Positions 26,499 through 34,595 of a stretch of DNA of 52,355 nt are shown here, piece by piece. The stretch is from CBIHON01 sp966211965 (lineage in GTDB: Bacteria > Pseudomonadota > Gammaproteobacteria > Burkholderiales > Burkholderiaceae_D): contig CBIHON010000036.1 of NCBI GenBank assembly GCA_966211965.1, positions 1 through 52,355 on the forward strand, in the 5' to 3' direction. The translations under genes and the position numbers were made by a program. The notes under the pieces were generated by a model. It saw nothing but the letters and a program-made list of their open reading frames with translations, did not search any database and was not told where the DNA came from. Every line of letters begins with the position of its first letter. Positions within the stretch are counted from its first letter, which is position 1.

Positions 26499-28043
26499 CT
26501 AAATCAACCGATTACGCTTTTCCCACTTGCGCTCCAGAACGCTTGTGACGGTACCGCTCGGGTCGACCGTCTCCAGCCTGACGTCAAAGCCCCACAGCCG
26601 CGCCACATGCTTGAGCACCTCTTCGGTCTGCTGGTTCAAGGGCCTGCGCTGAAACTGGGTATGCCGGAGCGTCATTGCCCGGTCTCCGTGGGTGTCGACC
26701 GACCACACCTGGATGTTCGGTTCGCGATTGCCGAGATTGTACTGATCGGCCAAGCGCTGCCGGATATAGCGATAGCCGCTTTCATCATGGATTGCGGAAA
26801 TCATCAATTTGTCTTCACGATCGTCATCCAGCACCGAGAAAAAATGGAAGTCGCGGATCAGCTTGGGCGACAAGTATTGCGCGATGAAACTCTCGTCCTT
26901 GAAATTGCGCATCGCAAAGTCGAGCGCCTTTCGCCAGTCGCTGCCGGCAATGTCGGGAAACCATGCGCGGTCTTCGTCGGTCGGGTCTTCGCAAATGCGG
27001 CGGATATCGCGCATCATGTTGAAGCCCAGCGCATACGGATTGATGCCGCTGTAATGCGGACTGGTGATCGGCGGCTGGTAGACGACGTTGGTATGGCTTT
27101 GCAAGAACTCCATCATGAAGCCATCACCGACCACGCCTTCGTCGTAGAGCTGGTTGAGGATGGTGTAATGCCAGAAGGTGGCCCAGCCTTCGTTCATGAC
27201 CTGGGTCTGGCGTTGCGGATAAAAGTATTGCGAAACCTTGCGTACGATGCGCACGATTTCGCGCTGCCAGGGCTCGAGCAACGGTGCGTATTTCTCGATG
27301 AAGTACAACAGGTTTTCCTGCGGCTCTGGCGGAAAACGCTGCGGCTCGGCTTCGGCTGCGGCTTCGATCCGCTGCGGCACGGTGCGCCACAAGTCGTTGA
27401 TCTGCATCTGCAGATACGCTTCGCGCTCTTTCTGGCGCGCAGCTTCTTTTTGCAGCGACAATTTGGCCGGACGCTTGTAACGGTCGACGCCGTAATTCTG
27501 CAGCGCATGGCAGGAGTCGAGCAGCAATTCGACCGCATCGACGCCGTAATGCTCTTCGCATTCCGCGATGTAGCGCTTGGCAAAGACCATGTAATCGATG
27601 ATCGCTTCGGCATCGGTCCAGGTGCGGAACAGGTAATTGCCCTTGAAGAAGGAATTGTGCCCGTAAGCCGCATGCGCAATCACCAGCGCCTGCATGGTCA
27701 GGCTGTTTTCCTCCATCAGGTAAGCGATGCAGGGATTGGAGTTGATCACGATCTCGTAAGCCAGCCCCATTTGCCCGCGCTTGTAGCTTTTTTCAGTAGC
27801 CAGAAAGTGTTTGCCGAAAGACCAGTGGTTATAGGAAACCGGCATCCCGACCGAGGTATAGGCATCCATCATTTGCTCGGCGGTGATGATTTCAAGCTGG
27901 TTCGGGTAGGTGTCGAGGCCAAAATTCTTGGCTACGCGCGCTATCTCCGAGTGCGCTTGCTGGATCAGGTCGAACGTCCATTCCGACTGTTCCGGCAGAC
28001 GCGACGCATTGTCGATTTTCGGCTTCTTGAGGGCTTGGGTCAT
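26499..28043 (-). CDS. ycgB: SpoVR-like protein (YcgB family)
   Basis: A 514-residue cytoplasmic protein of the SpoVR family, widely found with PrkA and YeaH and linked to stationary-phase and nitrogen-stress adaptation; the biochemical role is unknown. Family landmarks: WTFDLIQQAHSEIARVAKNFGLD near the start, AYTSVGMPVSYNHWSFGK, AHAAYGHNSFFKGNY, and NEGWATFWHYTI. The ATG at 28043 overlaps the stop of the yeaH gene as ATGA, which points to coupled translation. An in-frame extension upstream to 28157 lies within yeaH and is not needed. Third gene of the yeaG-yeaH-ycgB operon. Length is normal for the family. Confidence 0.93.
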   Translation of the reverse strand: MTQALKKPKIDNASRLPEQSEWTFDLIQQAHSEIARVAKNFGLDTYPNQLEIITAEQMMDAYTSVGMPVSYNHWSFGKHFLATEKSYKRGQMGLAYEIVINSNPCIAYLMEENSLTMQALVIAHAAYGHNSFFKGNYLFRTWTDAEAIIDYMVFAKRYIAECEEHYGVDAVELLLDSCHALQNYGVDRYKRPAKLSLQKEAARQKEREAYLQMQINDLWRTVPQRIEAAAEAEPQRFPPEPQENLLYFIEKYAPLLEPWQREIVRIVRKVSQYFYPQRQTQVMNEGWATFWHYTILNQLYDEGVVGDGFMMEFLQSHTNVVYQPPITSPHYSGINPYALGFNMMRDIRRICEDPTDEDRAWFPDIAGSDWRKALDFAMRNFKDESFIAQYLSPKLIRDFHFFSVLDDDREDKLMISAIHDESGYRYIRQRLADQYNLGNREPNIQVWSVDTHGDRAMTLRHTQFQRRPLNQQTEEVLKHVARLWGFDVRLETVDPSGTVTSVLERKWEKRNRLI

Positions 28044-29326
28044 TTCGGCTGCTTCTTGAAGAGTTCGCGGAACACCGGATAGATATCGGCCGGCGACTCG
28101 ATTTTCTGCATTGCGAAATGCGGATGGAAATCCAACACCTGGGTATATTCCTGCCACAGGTTTTGCGGCTCGCCGTCGGTGATCTCGACATAGGCGTAAT
28201 ACTGCACCGCCGGCATCACGGTATTGATCAGCAACTGGCGGCAGGTAACCGAGTCGTTGTCCCAGTTGTCACCGTCCGAGGCTTGCGCGACATAGATGTT
28301 CCAATCGCTGCTGGCATAGCGCTCATGCATGATCTTGGTCAGCAGATTGAGCGCCGACGAAACCACGGTACCGCCCGATTCGCGCGAGGTGAAAAACTCG
28401 TTCTCGTCGACCTCGGCCGCCTGCGTGTGATGCCGGATGAACACCACTTCGATCTTCTCGTAGGCGCGCGTCAGGAACAGATAGAGCAAAATGAAAAAGC
28501 GTTTGGCCGTATCCTTTTTCTGCTCATCCATCGAACCCGAGACGTCGAGCAGGCAAAACATCACGCACTGGCTGGTCGGCTTGGGCACCTTGATGCGGTT
28601 GCTGTAGCGCAGATCGAAGGGATCGATGAAGGGAATCGCCAGCAGCTTGGAACGCAAATGATGGATTTCCTGCCGCAAAAGCTGCACGCGCGGATCTTCG
28701 CCAGGGGCATCCTTTAACAACTCGGCCAGCTCGAGTTCGGCCTCCTTCAGACGCTTGTGCGAACGGCCGCCGATCGCAATGCGCCGTCCCAGGGCGCCGC
28801 GCAGGGAACGCAGCACATGGATGTTGGATGGCGTGCCGAACATCTTGTAGCCGGCGCGCTGGTTCTTGAATTCGGTGGTGGCGGTCAATTGGGTCTTGAC
28901 CATGTTGGGCAATTCGAGGTCTTCGAAGAAGTAATTCATGAACTCTTCGCGCGTGAGTTCGAACATGAAATCGTCTTCGGTTATCTGGTCGCTGTTGCCT
29001 GCCTGCCCCTTTCCGGCTCCGCCGCCGGCTTTCGGGCGCGGGACCCGGTCTCCCTTCAGGTATTCCTTGTTGCCGGGGCTGACGGTCTCCCATACACCGC
29101 CGTGGGCGTGACCGAAACTCGGTTCATTCACGTCCTTGACCGGTATCGATATCTTTTCGCCGTTCTCGATATCCGTGATGGAACGACCTTTCACCGCGCG
29201 CGCCACAGCCTCCTTGACCTGGCTCTTGTAGCGCCGTAAAAAGCGTTCCCGGTTGATCGCAGACTTGTTCTTGCTCTGCTGACGGCGGTCGATGAGGTAT
29301 GCCAATATGCTCTCCTGCCAAGCCAC
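28040..29326 (-). CDS. yeaH: YeaH/YhbH-family (DUF444) protein with VWA-like domain
   Basis: A 428-residue cytoplasmic protein, middle gene of the conserved PrkA operon. The N-terminus has the family start IDRRQQSKNKSAINRERFLRRYK and the C-terminal half is a von Willebrand A-like domain with a metal-site motif LLDVSGSMDE (about 238-247) and SRESGGTVVSSAL. A Gly/Lys-rich linker lies at about 85-110. Known partners are the kinase YeaG/PrkA and YcgB; the trio is induced in nitrogen starvation and stationary phase in enterobacteria. The stop codon overlaps the ycgB start by four bases. The gap from yeaG is 65 bases, with no promoter required. Confidence 0.93.
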   Translation of the reverse strand: MAWQESILAYLIDRRQQSKNKSAINRERFLRRYKSQVKEAVARAVKGRSITDIENGEKISIPVKDVNEPSFGHAHGGVWETVSPGNKEYLKGDRVPRPKAGGGAGKGQAGNSDQITEDDFMFELTREEFMNYFFEDLELPNMVKTQLTATTEFKNQRAGYKMFGTPSNIHVLRSLRGALGRRIAIGGRSHKRLKEAELELAELLKDAPGEDPRVQLLRQEIHHLRSKLLAIPFIDPFDLRYSNRIKVPKPTSQCVMFCLLDVSGSMDEQKKDTAKRFFILLYLFLTRAYEKIEVVFIRHHTQAAEVDENEFFTSRESGGTVVSSALNLLTKIMHERYASSDWNIYVAQASDGDNWDNDSVTCRQLLINTVMPAVQYYAYVEITDGEPQNLWQEYTQVLDFHPHFAMQKIESPADIYPVFRELFKKQPK

Positions 29327-29391
29327 TCAATGCCTGTAACCTGATACCAATACAAATGGGTGGGGCGGAGATTCGCCCCGCCTGTGCAAGC

Positions 29392-31314
29392 TTACGACGA
29401 CTTGCGCACCCGCAAATACCATTCGCACAACAAACGTACCTGCTTGGCCGTATAACCCTTCTCAACCATGCGCGCGACAAATTCCTGGTGCTTGTTGACG
29501 TCGTCGGCGCTGGCTTTGGCGTTGAACGAAATTACCGGCAACAGTTCCTCGGTATTGGAGAACATCTTCTTCTCGATGACCGTCCTGAGCTTCTCATAGC
29601 TGGTCCAGGTAGGATTTTTACCCGCGTTTTGCGCACGCGCGCGCAAAACGAAGTTGACGATTTCGTTGCGGAAGTCCTTCGGATTGGAAATGCCGGCCGG
29701 CTTCTCGATTTTCTCCAGTTCATTGTTGAGCGCATCGCGATCGAAACTTTCGCCGGTGTCGGGATCGCGGAATTCCTGGTCCTGGATCCAGAAGTCGGCA
29801 AACGTGACGTAGCGGTCGAAAATATTCTGGCCGTATTCGGAATAGCTCTCCAGGTAAGCGGTCTGGATTTCCTTGCCGATGAACTCGACGTAACGCTGCG
29901 CCAGATACTCTTTGATGAAGGCAAAGTACTTCTGTTCGGTCTCCGGCGGAAATTGCTCGCGCTCGATCTGCTGCTCCAGCACATACAGCAGGTGCACCGG
30001 GTTGGCGGCAACTTCCGTCGTGTCGAAATTGAATACCTTGGAAAGGATCTTGAACGCAAAACGGGTCGACAGGCCGTTCATGCCTTCGTCGACACCGGCA
30101 TAGTCGGCGTACTCTTGGCGCGACTTCGCCTTCGGATCGGTATCTTTCAGGTTCTCGCCGTCATAGACCAGCATCTTGCTGTAGATGCTGGAGTTTTCCG
30201 GTTCTTTCAAGCGCGACAAGACCGCGAACTGCGCCATCATCTTCAGCGTGCCGGGGGCGCAGGGCGCCTGGGTCAAGGAAGAGTTGCGCACCAGCTTTTC
30301 ATAAATCTTGATCTCGTCGGTGACGCGCAGGCAATACGGCACCTTGACGATATAGATCCGGTCGAGGAAGGCCTCGTTGTTCTTGTTGTTCTTGAAAGCT
30401 TTCCATTCCGACTCGTTCGAGTGCGCCAGAACAATGCCGTCGAACGGGATCGCGCCGAATCCTTCGGTCCCCTTGTAATTGCCTTCCTGGGTCGCGGTCA
30501 GCAAGGGATGCAGCACCTTGATCGGCGCCTTGAACATTTCAACGAATTCCATCAAGCCCTGGTTCGACAGGCACAGGCCGCCGGAATAGCTGTAGGCGTC
30601 CGGGTCATCCTGCGCGTAGTCTTCCAGCTTGCGGATATCGACCTTGCCGACCAGAGAGGAAATATCCTGGTTGTTTTCATCACCCGGTTCGGTCTTGGAA
30701 ATCGCGACCTGTTTCAGCACCGATGGATAGCGCTTGACTACGCGGAAGCGATTGATGTCGCCGTTGAATTCATGCAGGCGCTTGACGGCCCAGGGACTCG
30801 GAATGGTGCGCAGATAGCGGCGCGGGATGCCGAAGTCTTCTTCCAGGATGACGCCGTCTTCCTCTTCGTTGAACAGGCCGAGCGGCGATTCGTTGACGGG
30901 CGAACCCTTGAGGGCATAGAACGGCACTTTTTCCATCAGGGATTTGAGCTTTTCGGCAATCGAGGATTTGCCGCCGCCCACCGGCCCCAGCAGATACAGG
31001 ATCTGCTTGCGCTCTTCCAGTCCTTGCGCAGCATGGCGGAAATAGGACACGACTTGCTCGATTACTTCCTCGGTGCCGTAAAACTCGCGGAAGGCCGGGT
31101 AGATCTTGATGATCTTGTTGGCGAAGATACGCGAGAGACGGGAATCATGGCGCGTATCGACCAGCTCCGGTTCGCCGATCGCCGCCAGCATGCGCTCGGA
31201 CGCGGTCGCATAAGCCAGCGGGTCACGTTTGCAGAGTTCCAAATATTCCGACAGGGAATATTCTTCCTCCCGGGTCCGTTCGTACCTTGCTGTGTAGTTG
31301 TCAAAGATTTTCAT
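29392..31314 (-). CDS. yeaG: PrkA-family serine protein kinase YeaG
   Basis: A 640-residue cytoplasmic AAA-type serine kinase. The Walker A loop is LLGPVGGGKSS with Lys116, within the AAA-like PrkA domain (about 20-380); the C-terminal half is the PrkA kinase-like domain containing LIYDGE-type and FAFKILSKVFNFD segments. In Escherichia coli YeaG acts with YeaH in the response to nitrogen starvation, and in Bacillus PrkA affects sporulation. AAAGGA precedes the ATG. First gene of the operon with yeaH and ycgB; the 294-bp upstream region is AT-rich but I found no convincing sigma-54 promoter. Length is typical. Confidence 0.94.
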   Translation of the reverse strand: MKIFDNYTARYERTREEEYSLSEYLELCKRDPLAYATASERMLAAIGEPELVDTRHDSRLSRIFANKIIKIYPAFREFYGTEEVIEQVVSYFRHAAQGLEERKQILYLLGPVGGGKSSIAEKLKSLMEKVPFYALKGSPVNESPLGLFNEEEDGVILEEDFGIPRRYLRTIPSPWAVKRLHEFNGDINRFRVVKRYPSVLKQVAISKTEPGDENNQDISSLVGKVDIRKLEDYAQDDPDAYSYSGGLCLSNQGLMEFVEMFKAPIKVLHPLLTATQEGNYKGTEGFGAIPFDGIVLAHSNESEWKAFKNNKNNEAFLDRIYIVKVPYCLRVTDEIKIYEKLVRNSSLTQAPCAPGTLKMMAQFAVLSRLKEPENSSIYSKMLVYDGENLKDTDPKAKSRQEYADYAGVDEGMNGLSTRFAFKILSKVFNFDTTEVAANPVHLLYVLEQQIEREQFPPETEQKYFAFIKEYLAQRYVEFIGKEIQTAYLESYSEYGQNIFDRYVTFADFWIQDQEFRDPDTGESFDRDALNNELEKIEKPAGISNPKDFRNEIVNFVLRARAQNAGKNPTWTSYEKLRTVIEKKMFSNTEELLPVISFNAKASADDVNKHQEFVARMVEKGYTAKQVRLLCEWYLRVRKSS

Positions 31315-31608
31315 GTGAAGGTCCTTTGATGTGATTCTACCGGTCGTTCCCGATCAAATTTTTTCGGTGCTTTGTTACCCGCTCGCAATTTAATAATACG
31401 CGCTCTTTACCTCAGTCGAAAGGTAAACTTAATGTAATTTATTAATATGCGACAGATGCAGGCAAGCCTCAAAAAGCATCGTTCGAAATACGTGGTTTTC
31501 CTCTATTTGATTCATGGATATGATGTTTGAAAAAAGCGCTTTCAAGTAGGCGCAGCGATTTTGCTTTGCAACATGACAGCAGGATACGGGACCGCGAAAT
31601 GCCGGCTG
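31315..31608. other. Promoter region of the yeaG operon and 3' end of the AsmA gene
   Basis: AT-rich gene-free stretch that must carry the yeaG operon promoter (minus strand). An inverted repeat ATGACAGC/GCTGTCAT (31573-31580 and 31605-31612) straddles the AsmA stop codon and could form a hairpin at the mRNA end. AAAGCGCTTT near 31534 is a short palindrome of unknown meaning. No RNA gene is evident. Confidence 0.4.
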
Positions 31609-33498
31609 TCATTTTCCGAACAAACCTTTCAACTGGTCTTTGAATTGATCCTGTATTTTCTCGCTGACTTTCTGTTTCACAAGCTCGCCCGCCATGCTGC
31701 CGGCGTCGACTTGCCAGCCGATGGCGCTGAACGGCCCCGACAGTTTCACAGGTATTGTGACACCCTTTAGCGCCTGCAATTCCGCACCGCCTTGCGCTTG
31801 AAGGACTGGCGCCACACTTGTCTTGACGAGATAGTCAAGCCTGCTCTCGCCGACATTGATGTCCCCTGATCCGGCGACATGGATCAAGGGCGATTTGACC
31901 CTGAGATCGTCATTGCGTGCATGCCCGTTGATGATGCGGAAGCTGGCGTTCAATTCGCTGAAATCGGTTTTTTCGCTGCTCGATGCAATCCCGCTCTGCG
32001 GCGCCGCGCCGCCTTGCAACATGGCGCTCCCTGCCTTGGCAACGCGCAGCACTTGGCCCAGGTTGACGCCGCGCAGCGCACCATCGTGCAGTGACAGGCG
32101 TGCGGTGCCGTTCAGGTTTTTTTTCATTTGCGATACGGCGGCGCCTTGCGTGCTCACCTCCAGTTGTACATTGCCCTTGCCGTCGAGAGTGTCCTTGCCG
32201 GCGGCATCCCTCAACAAATTGCCGAGGTTGATGCCGCTCAAATTCTGCCTTAGCGCAAATTGCGGCGTACTGCCCGCGGTGGCCGACGCCGCGCCGCTGG
32301 CGCTGCCGCCGTACAGATCGGCGCTGATCGGGTTCAGGTCAAGTTTGCCGCCCGCCGCGCGCAAATCGATGCGCACATTCGAGAGCTTGAGATTGGCCGT
32401 CTTGAGGGCCGCAATACGCAGGCTGCCGCCGGCATTCAGGTTTTTCAGGGGGGACAGATCGATCGGCTGCTCCGGCGTGGCAAGCGCTGTCGCACCGCTC
32501 TTTGCCGCGGGCTTGGCCTGGTAACGGTCGAGATCGAGACGATCGATGCCGAGATCGAAGTTATAGCCCGCGCCTGTCAAGCCGAGCTTGGCGTCGAACG
32601 CACTTTCGTCGAGCGCGCCTTTCAGCAGCAACGACACGTTCTGTTTCGCCAGATCGAGCTTGGCACTGCCGTCGCCTGCCAGCTTGACGGTGCCGCCGGC
32701 CGGGTTGGGCAGCGTGAAAGCGGCGCCGAGTTTCGTGACTTCAATCATCTTTGCACTCATGTCGGCCGCGACAGCAGCCGCCAACGAAACATCGAATGCT
32801 GCGCCGCTTTGTTTGCCGTTCAAGGCAAGCTGAAGCTGCGGCAAATTGAAAAGTAGCTTGTCGGTATCGAAAGTGAACGTACCGGAAATTTTGGCTTTGG
32901 CATCGAGAGCCGGCTGACTCGCCAGGATATCGGCAGCGGCCTCGAACGTGCTCGGCACCGCATTGGCCAGCTTGCCGGTTTTGACATTCAGGTTCGCGAT
33001 CTGGAGCTTGCGATGTTGCTGGCGGTCGTCGAATTGCATTTTTGCATTAGTGATGCTGACGCTGTCGATCTCGAATCGGATTTTCTGATCCGACTCTTCC
33101 TGGGAAAGCAAATCGTCGAAGTTGGTACTGCCATCCTTGTTGCGCGTAATGTTGGCGCTGAGGCCATCGATCAGGATGCGATCAACCACCAATTGTTTGG
33201 ACAGCAAGGGAATCAAAGCCAGCGAAACCCGCGCACTATCGACTGCGGCAAATTCGGCCGGATTCTTGTGCTCGGAAATACTGAGCTTGCCGAGATCGGC
33301 GCCGATTTTTGGAAAGAACGTGAGTTTGATGTCGCCGGGAATGGCCAAGGTGCGGTGCTTTTTTTCCTGCACCAGCTTGATCAGCAACGGCTTGTAATCG
33401 TTTGGATTGAAACTTGCGGCAACGATCCCTGCAAAAATCAGCAACAAGCTGACCAATACGCCGATGGCGATCAATGCATGCTTTGCTGGTCTTGGCAT
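31609..33498 (-). CDS. AsmA-family protein
   Basis: A 629-residue protein (from ATG 33498) with one N-terminal membrane helix at about 6-28 (ALIAIGVLVSLLLIFAGIVAA) and the rest in the periplasm. AsmA domains begin after the helix (FNPNDYKPLLIKLVQEKKHR, ITLTFFPKIGADLG-type segment) and the C-terminal AsmA_2 region has LNGTARLSLHDGALRGVNL. AsmA-like proteins are bridge-type lipid-transport or membrane-assembly factors; the specific role is unknown. AAGGAATCTT is right before the ATG. An upstream TTG- or ATG-type extension to 33567 would read through the terminal repeat at 33536 and is rejected. The repeat begins 38 bases upstream of the ATG, within the promoter/leader zone. Confidence 0.88.
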   Translation of the reverse strand: MPRPAKHALIAIGVLVSLLLIFAGIVAASFNPNDYKPLLIKLVQEKKHRTLAIPGDIKLTFFPKIGADLGKLSISEHKNPAEFAAVDSARVSLALIPLLSKQLVVDRILIDGLSANITRNKDGSTNFDDLLSQEESDQKIRFEIDSVSITNAKMQFDDRQQHRKLQIANLNVKTGKLANAVPSTFEAAADILASQPALDAKAKISGTFTFDTDKLLFNLPQLQLALNGKQSGAAFDVSLAAAVAADMSAKMIEVTKLGAAFTLPNPAGGTVKLAGDGSAKLDLAKQNVSLLLKGALDESAFDAKLGLTGAGYNFDLGIDRLDLDRYQAKPAAKSGATALATPEQPIDLSPLKNLNAGGSLRIAALKTANLKLSNVRIDLRAAGGKLDLNPISADLYGGSASGAASATAGSTPQFALRQNLSGINLGNLLRDAAGKDTLDGKGNVQLEVSTQGAAVSQMKKNLNGTARLSLHDGALRGVNLGQVLRVAKAGSAMLQGGAAPQSGIASSSEKTDFSELNASFRIINGHARNDDLRVKSPLIHVAGSGDINVGESRLDYLVKTSVAPVLQAQGGAELQALKGVTIPVKLSGPFSAIGWQVDAGSMAGELVKQKVSEKIQDQFKDQLKGLFGK

Positions 33499-33535
33499 AA
33501 GATTCCTTGAAGATGACAAGGTCGGGGCCGCCGGA

Positions 33536-33713
33536 CTAGTGCTGAGACTCATCAATTTCGAAACCAATAAAAGTGATGAATTGTTGCGTCAAACCAGGCG
33601 CGAACCGCAGCGATAGCCGGCCTATCGCGAGGATTCCAACGCGGCCGGCGAGGCGACGTAGGGCGCGGCAAGGCACACTTTTATGTTTCGAAATTGATGA
33701 GTCTCAGCACTAG
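33536..33713. mobile_element. 178-bp non-coding element with long terminal inverted repeats, family A, complete copy
   Basis: The left end (33536-33575) starts CTAGTGCTGAGACTCATCAA and continues TTTCGAAAC; the right end (33676-33713) is its reverse complement, ending CTCAGCACTAG. The arms match over 38 bases apart from a two-base insertion. The 100-bp centre is GC-rich and holds a GCGATAG/CTATCGC hairpin at 33610-33628. There is no transposase. A right end with 51 of 53 matching bases recurs at 50777-50829. CTAG at each end is self-complementary, so it may be a 4-bp target duplication or part of the repeat; some IS5-family elements use YTAR targets. It sits between the AsmA gene (38 bases from its ATG) and the tag gene. 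Confidence 0.8.
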
Positions 33714-33929
33714 GCTCTATGGCATATGCATATATTAGCTCCGCGGGTGATTTTGTGCTTTAACAGAATTTTTACCGGCCCTGCCGTTCATTCTTATTCT
33801 ATCGATCGAATTTGCTGCAATAAATCCACGACCGCCATGATGGTGTGGCGTGTCTGTCTTTTAGACCATACCGCGATCATGGTATTTTGATTATGCAATC
33901 CAGACGGCAAAACCGGTTGATGCACGCAA
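33714..33929. other. Spacer between the inverted-repeat element and tag
   Basis: About 216 bases, more AT-rich than the surroundings and without a coding signal. It follows the 3' end of tag (minus). A weak ATACC/GGTAT hairpin near 33869-33886 might lie at the transcript end. Confidence 0.3.
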
Positions 33930-34511
33930 CTATTTTTTGTGCCCTGCCTGCAAGGGCCGATGCCGGAAGCAATCCACGCAATGATCGTTGACCATGCCGA
34001 TCGCCTGCATGTAAGCATAGATAATGGTGGAACCGACAAACTTGAAACCGCGCTTGGCAAGATCTTTCGAAATACGGTCGGACAACTCGGTCTTGGCCGG
34101 GCAGTCCTTCAGGCTTTTCCATGCGTTCTGCACAGGCTTGCCGTCGACATAGGCCCACAAAAATGGCGCCAGGCCGCCCGCTTCCTCGCGCAGACGCAGG
34201 TAAGCCTGCGCATTGGTGATGGCCGCCGCAACTTTGAGGCGATTGCGCACAATGCCGGGATCGGCCAGCAGGGAGGCCACCTTGGCCGCGTCGTAGCGTG
34301 CGATTTTTTGCGCATCCCAGCCGTCGAAAGCGGCGCGATAACTGTCGCGCTTGTTGAGGATGGTTTCCCAGCTCAGGCCGGCTTGCGCCCCCTCCAGATT
34401 GAGCATTTCGAACAAGCGGGTTTCATCGCGGCAGGGCTGCCCCCATTCTTCATCATGATAGGCAAGGTAGCGTGGGTTGGCCGGATTGGCCCAGGCGCAG
34501 CGTATTTTCAT
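33930..34511 (-). CDS. tag: DNA-3-methyladenine glycosylase I
   Basis: A 193-residue base-excision-repair enzyme that removes 3-methyladenine from alkylated DNA. The zinc site characteristic of Tag is complete: Cys5, His19, His177 and Cys181. Other landmarks are YHDEEWG, LFEMLNLEGAQAGLSW (Glu40 and Trp48 match the base-recognition residues of the Escherichia coli enzyme), KRGFKFVGSTI and VNDHCVDC. Length matches the family. The ATG at 34511 fits the family N-terminus exactly (MKIRCAW). It lies 84 bases from the protease-fusion gene on the same strand and may be co-transcribed. Confidence 0.96.
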   Translation of the reverse strand: MKIRCAWANPANPRYLAYHDEEWGQPCRDETRLFEMLNLEGAQAGLSWETILNKRDSYRAAFDGWDAQKIARYDAAKVASLLADPGIVRNRLKVAAAITNAQAYLRLREEAGGLAPFLWAYVDGKPVQNAWKSLKDCPAKTELSDRISKDLAKRGFKFVGSTIIYAYMQAIGMVNDHCVDCFRHRPLQAGHKK

Positions 34512-34595
34512 AAGGGCGGGTCAGCGTTTTTTCGTGGGATCTTTGCGAAACAAGAAGAGGGGGCAGAGTTTTTTCTCGGCTTCTTACCAAAACAA

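Noticed and set aside
31315..31560. Sigma-54 promoter for the yeaG operon
   Set aside because: No convincing TGGCAC-N5-TTGCA match was found.
33499..33567. Longer AsmA start upstream of 33498
   Set aside because: The extension would translate the inverted repeat; ATG 33498 has AAGGAATCTT just before it.
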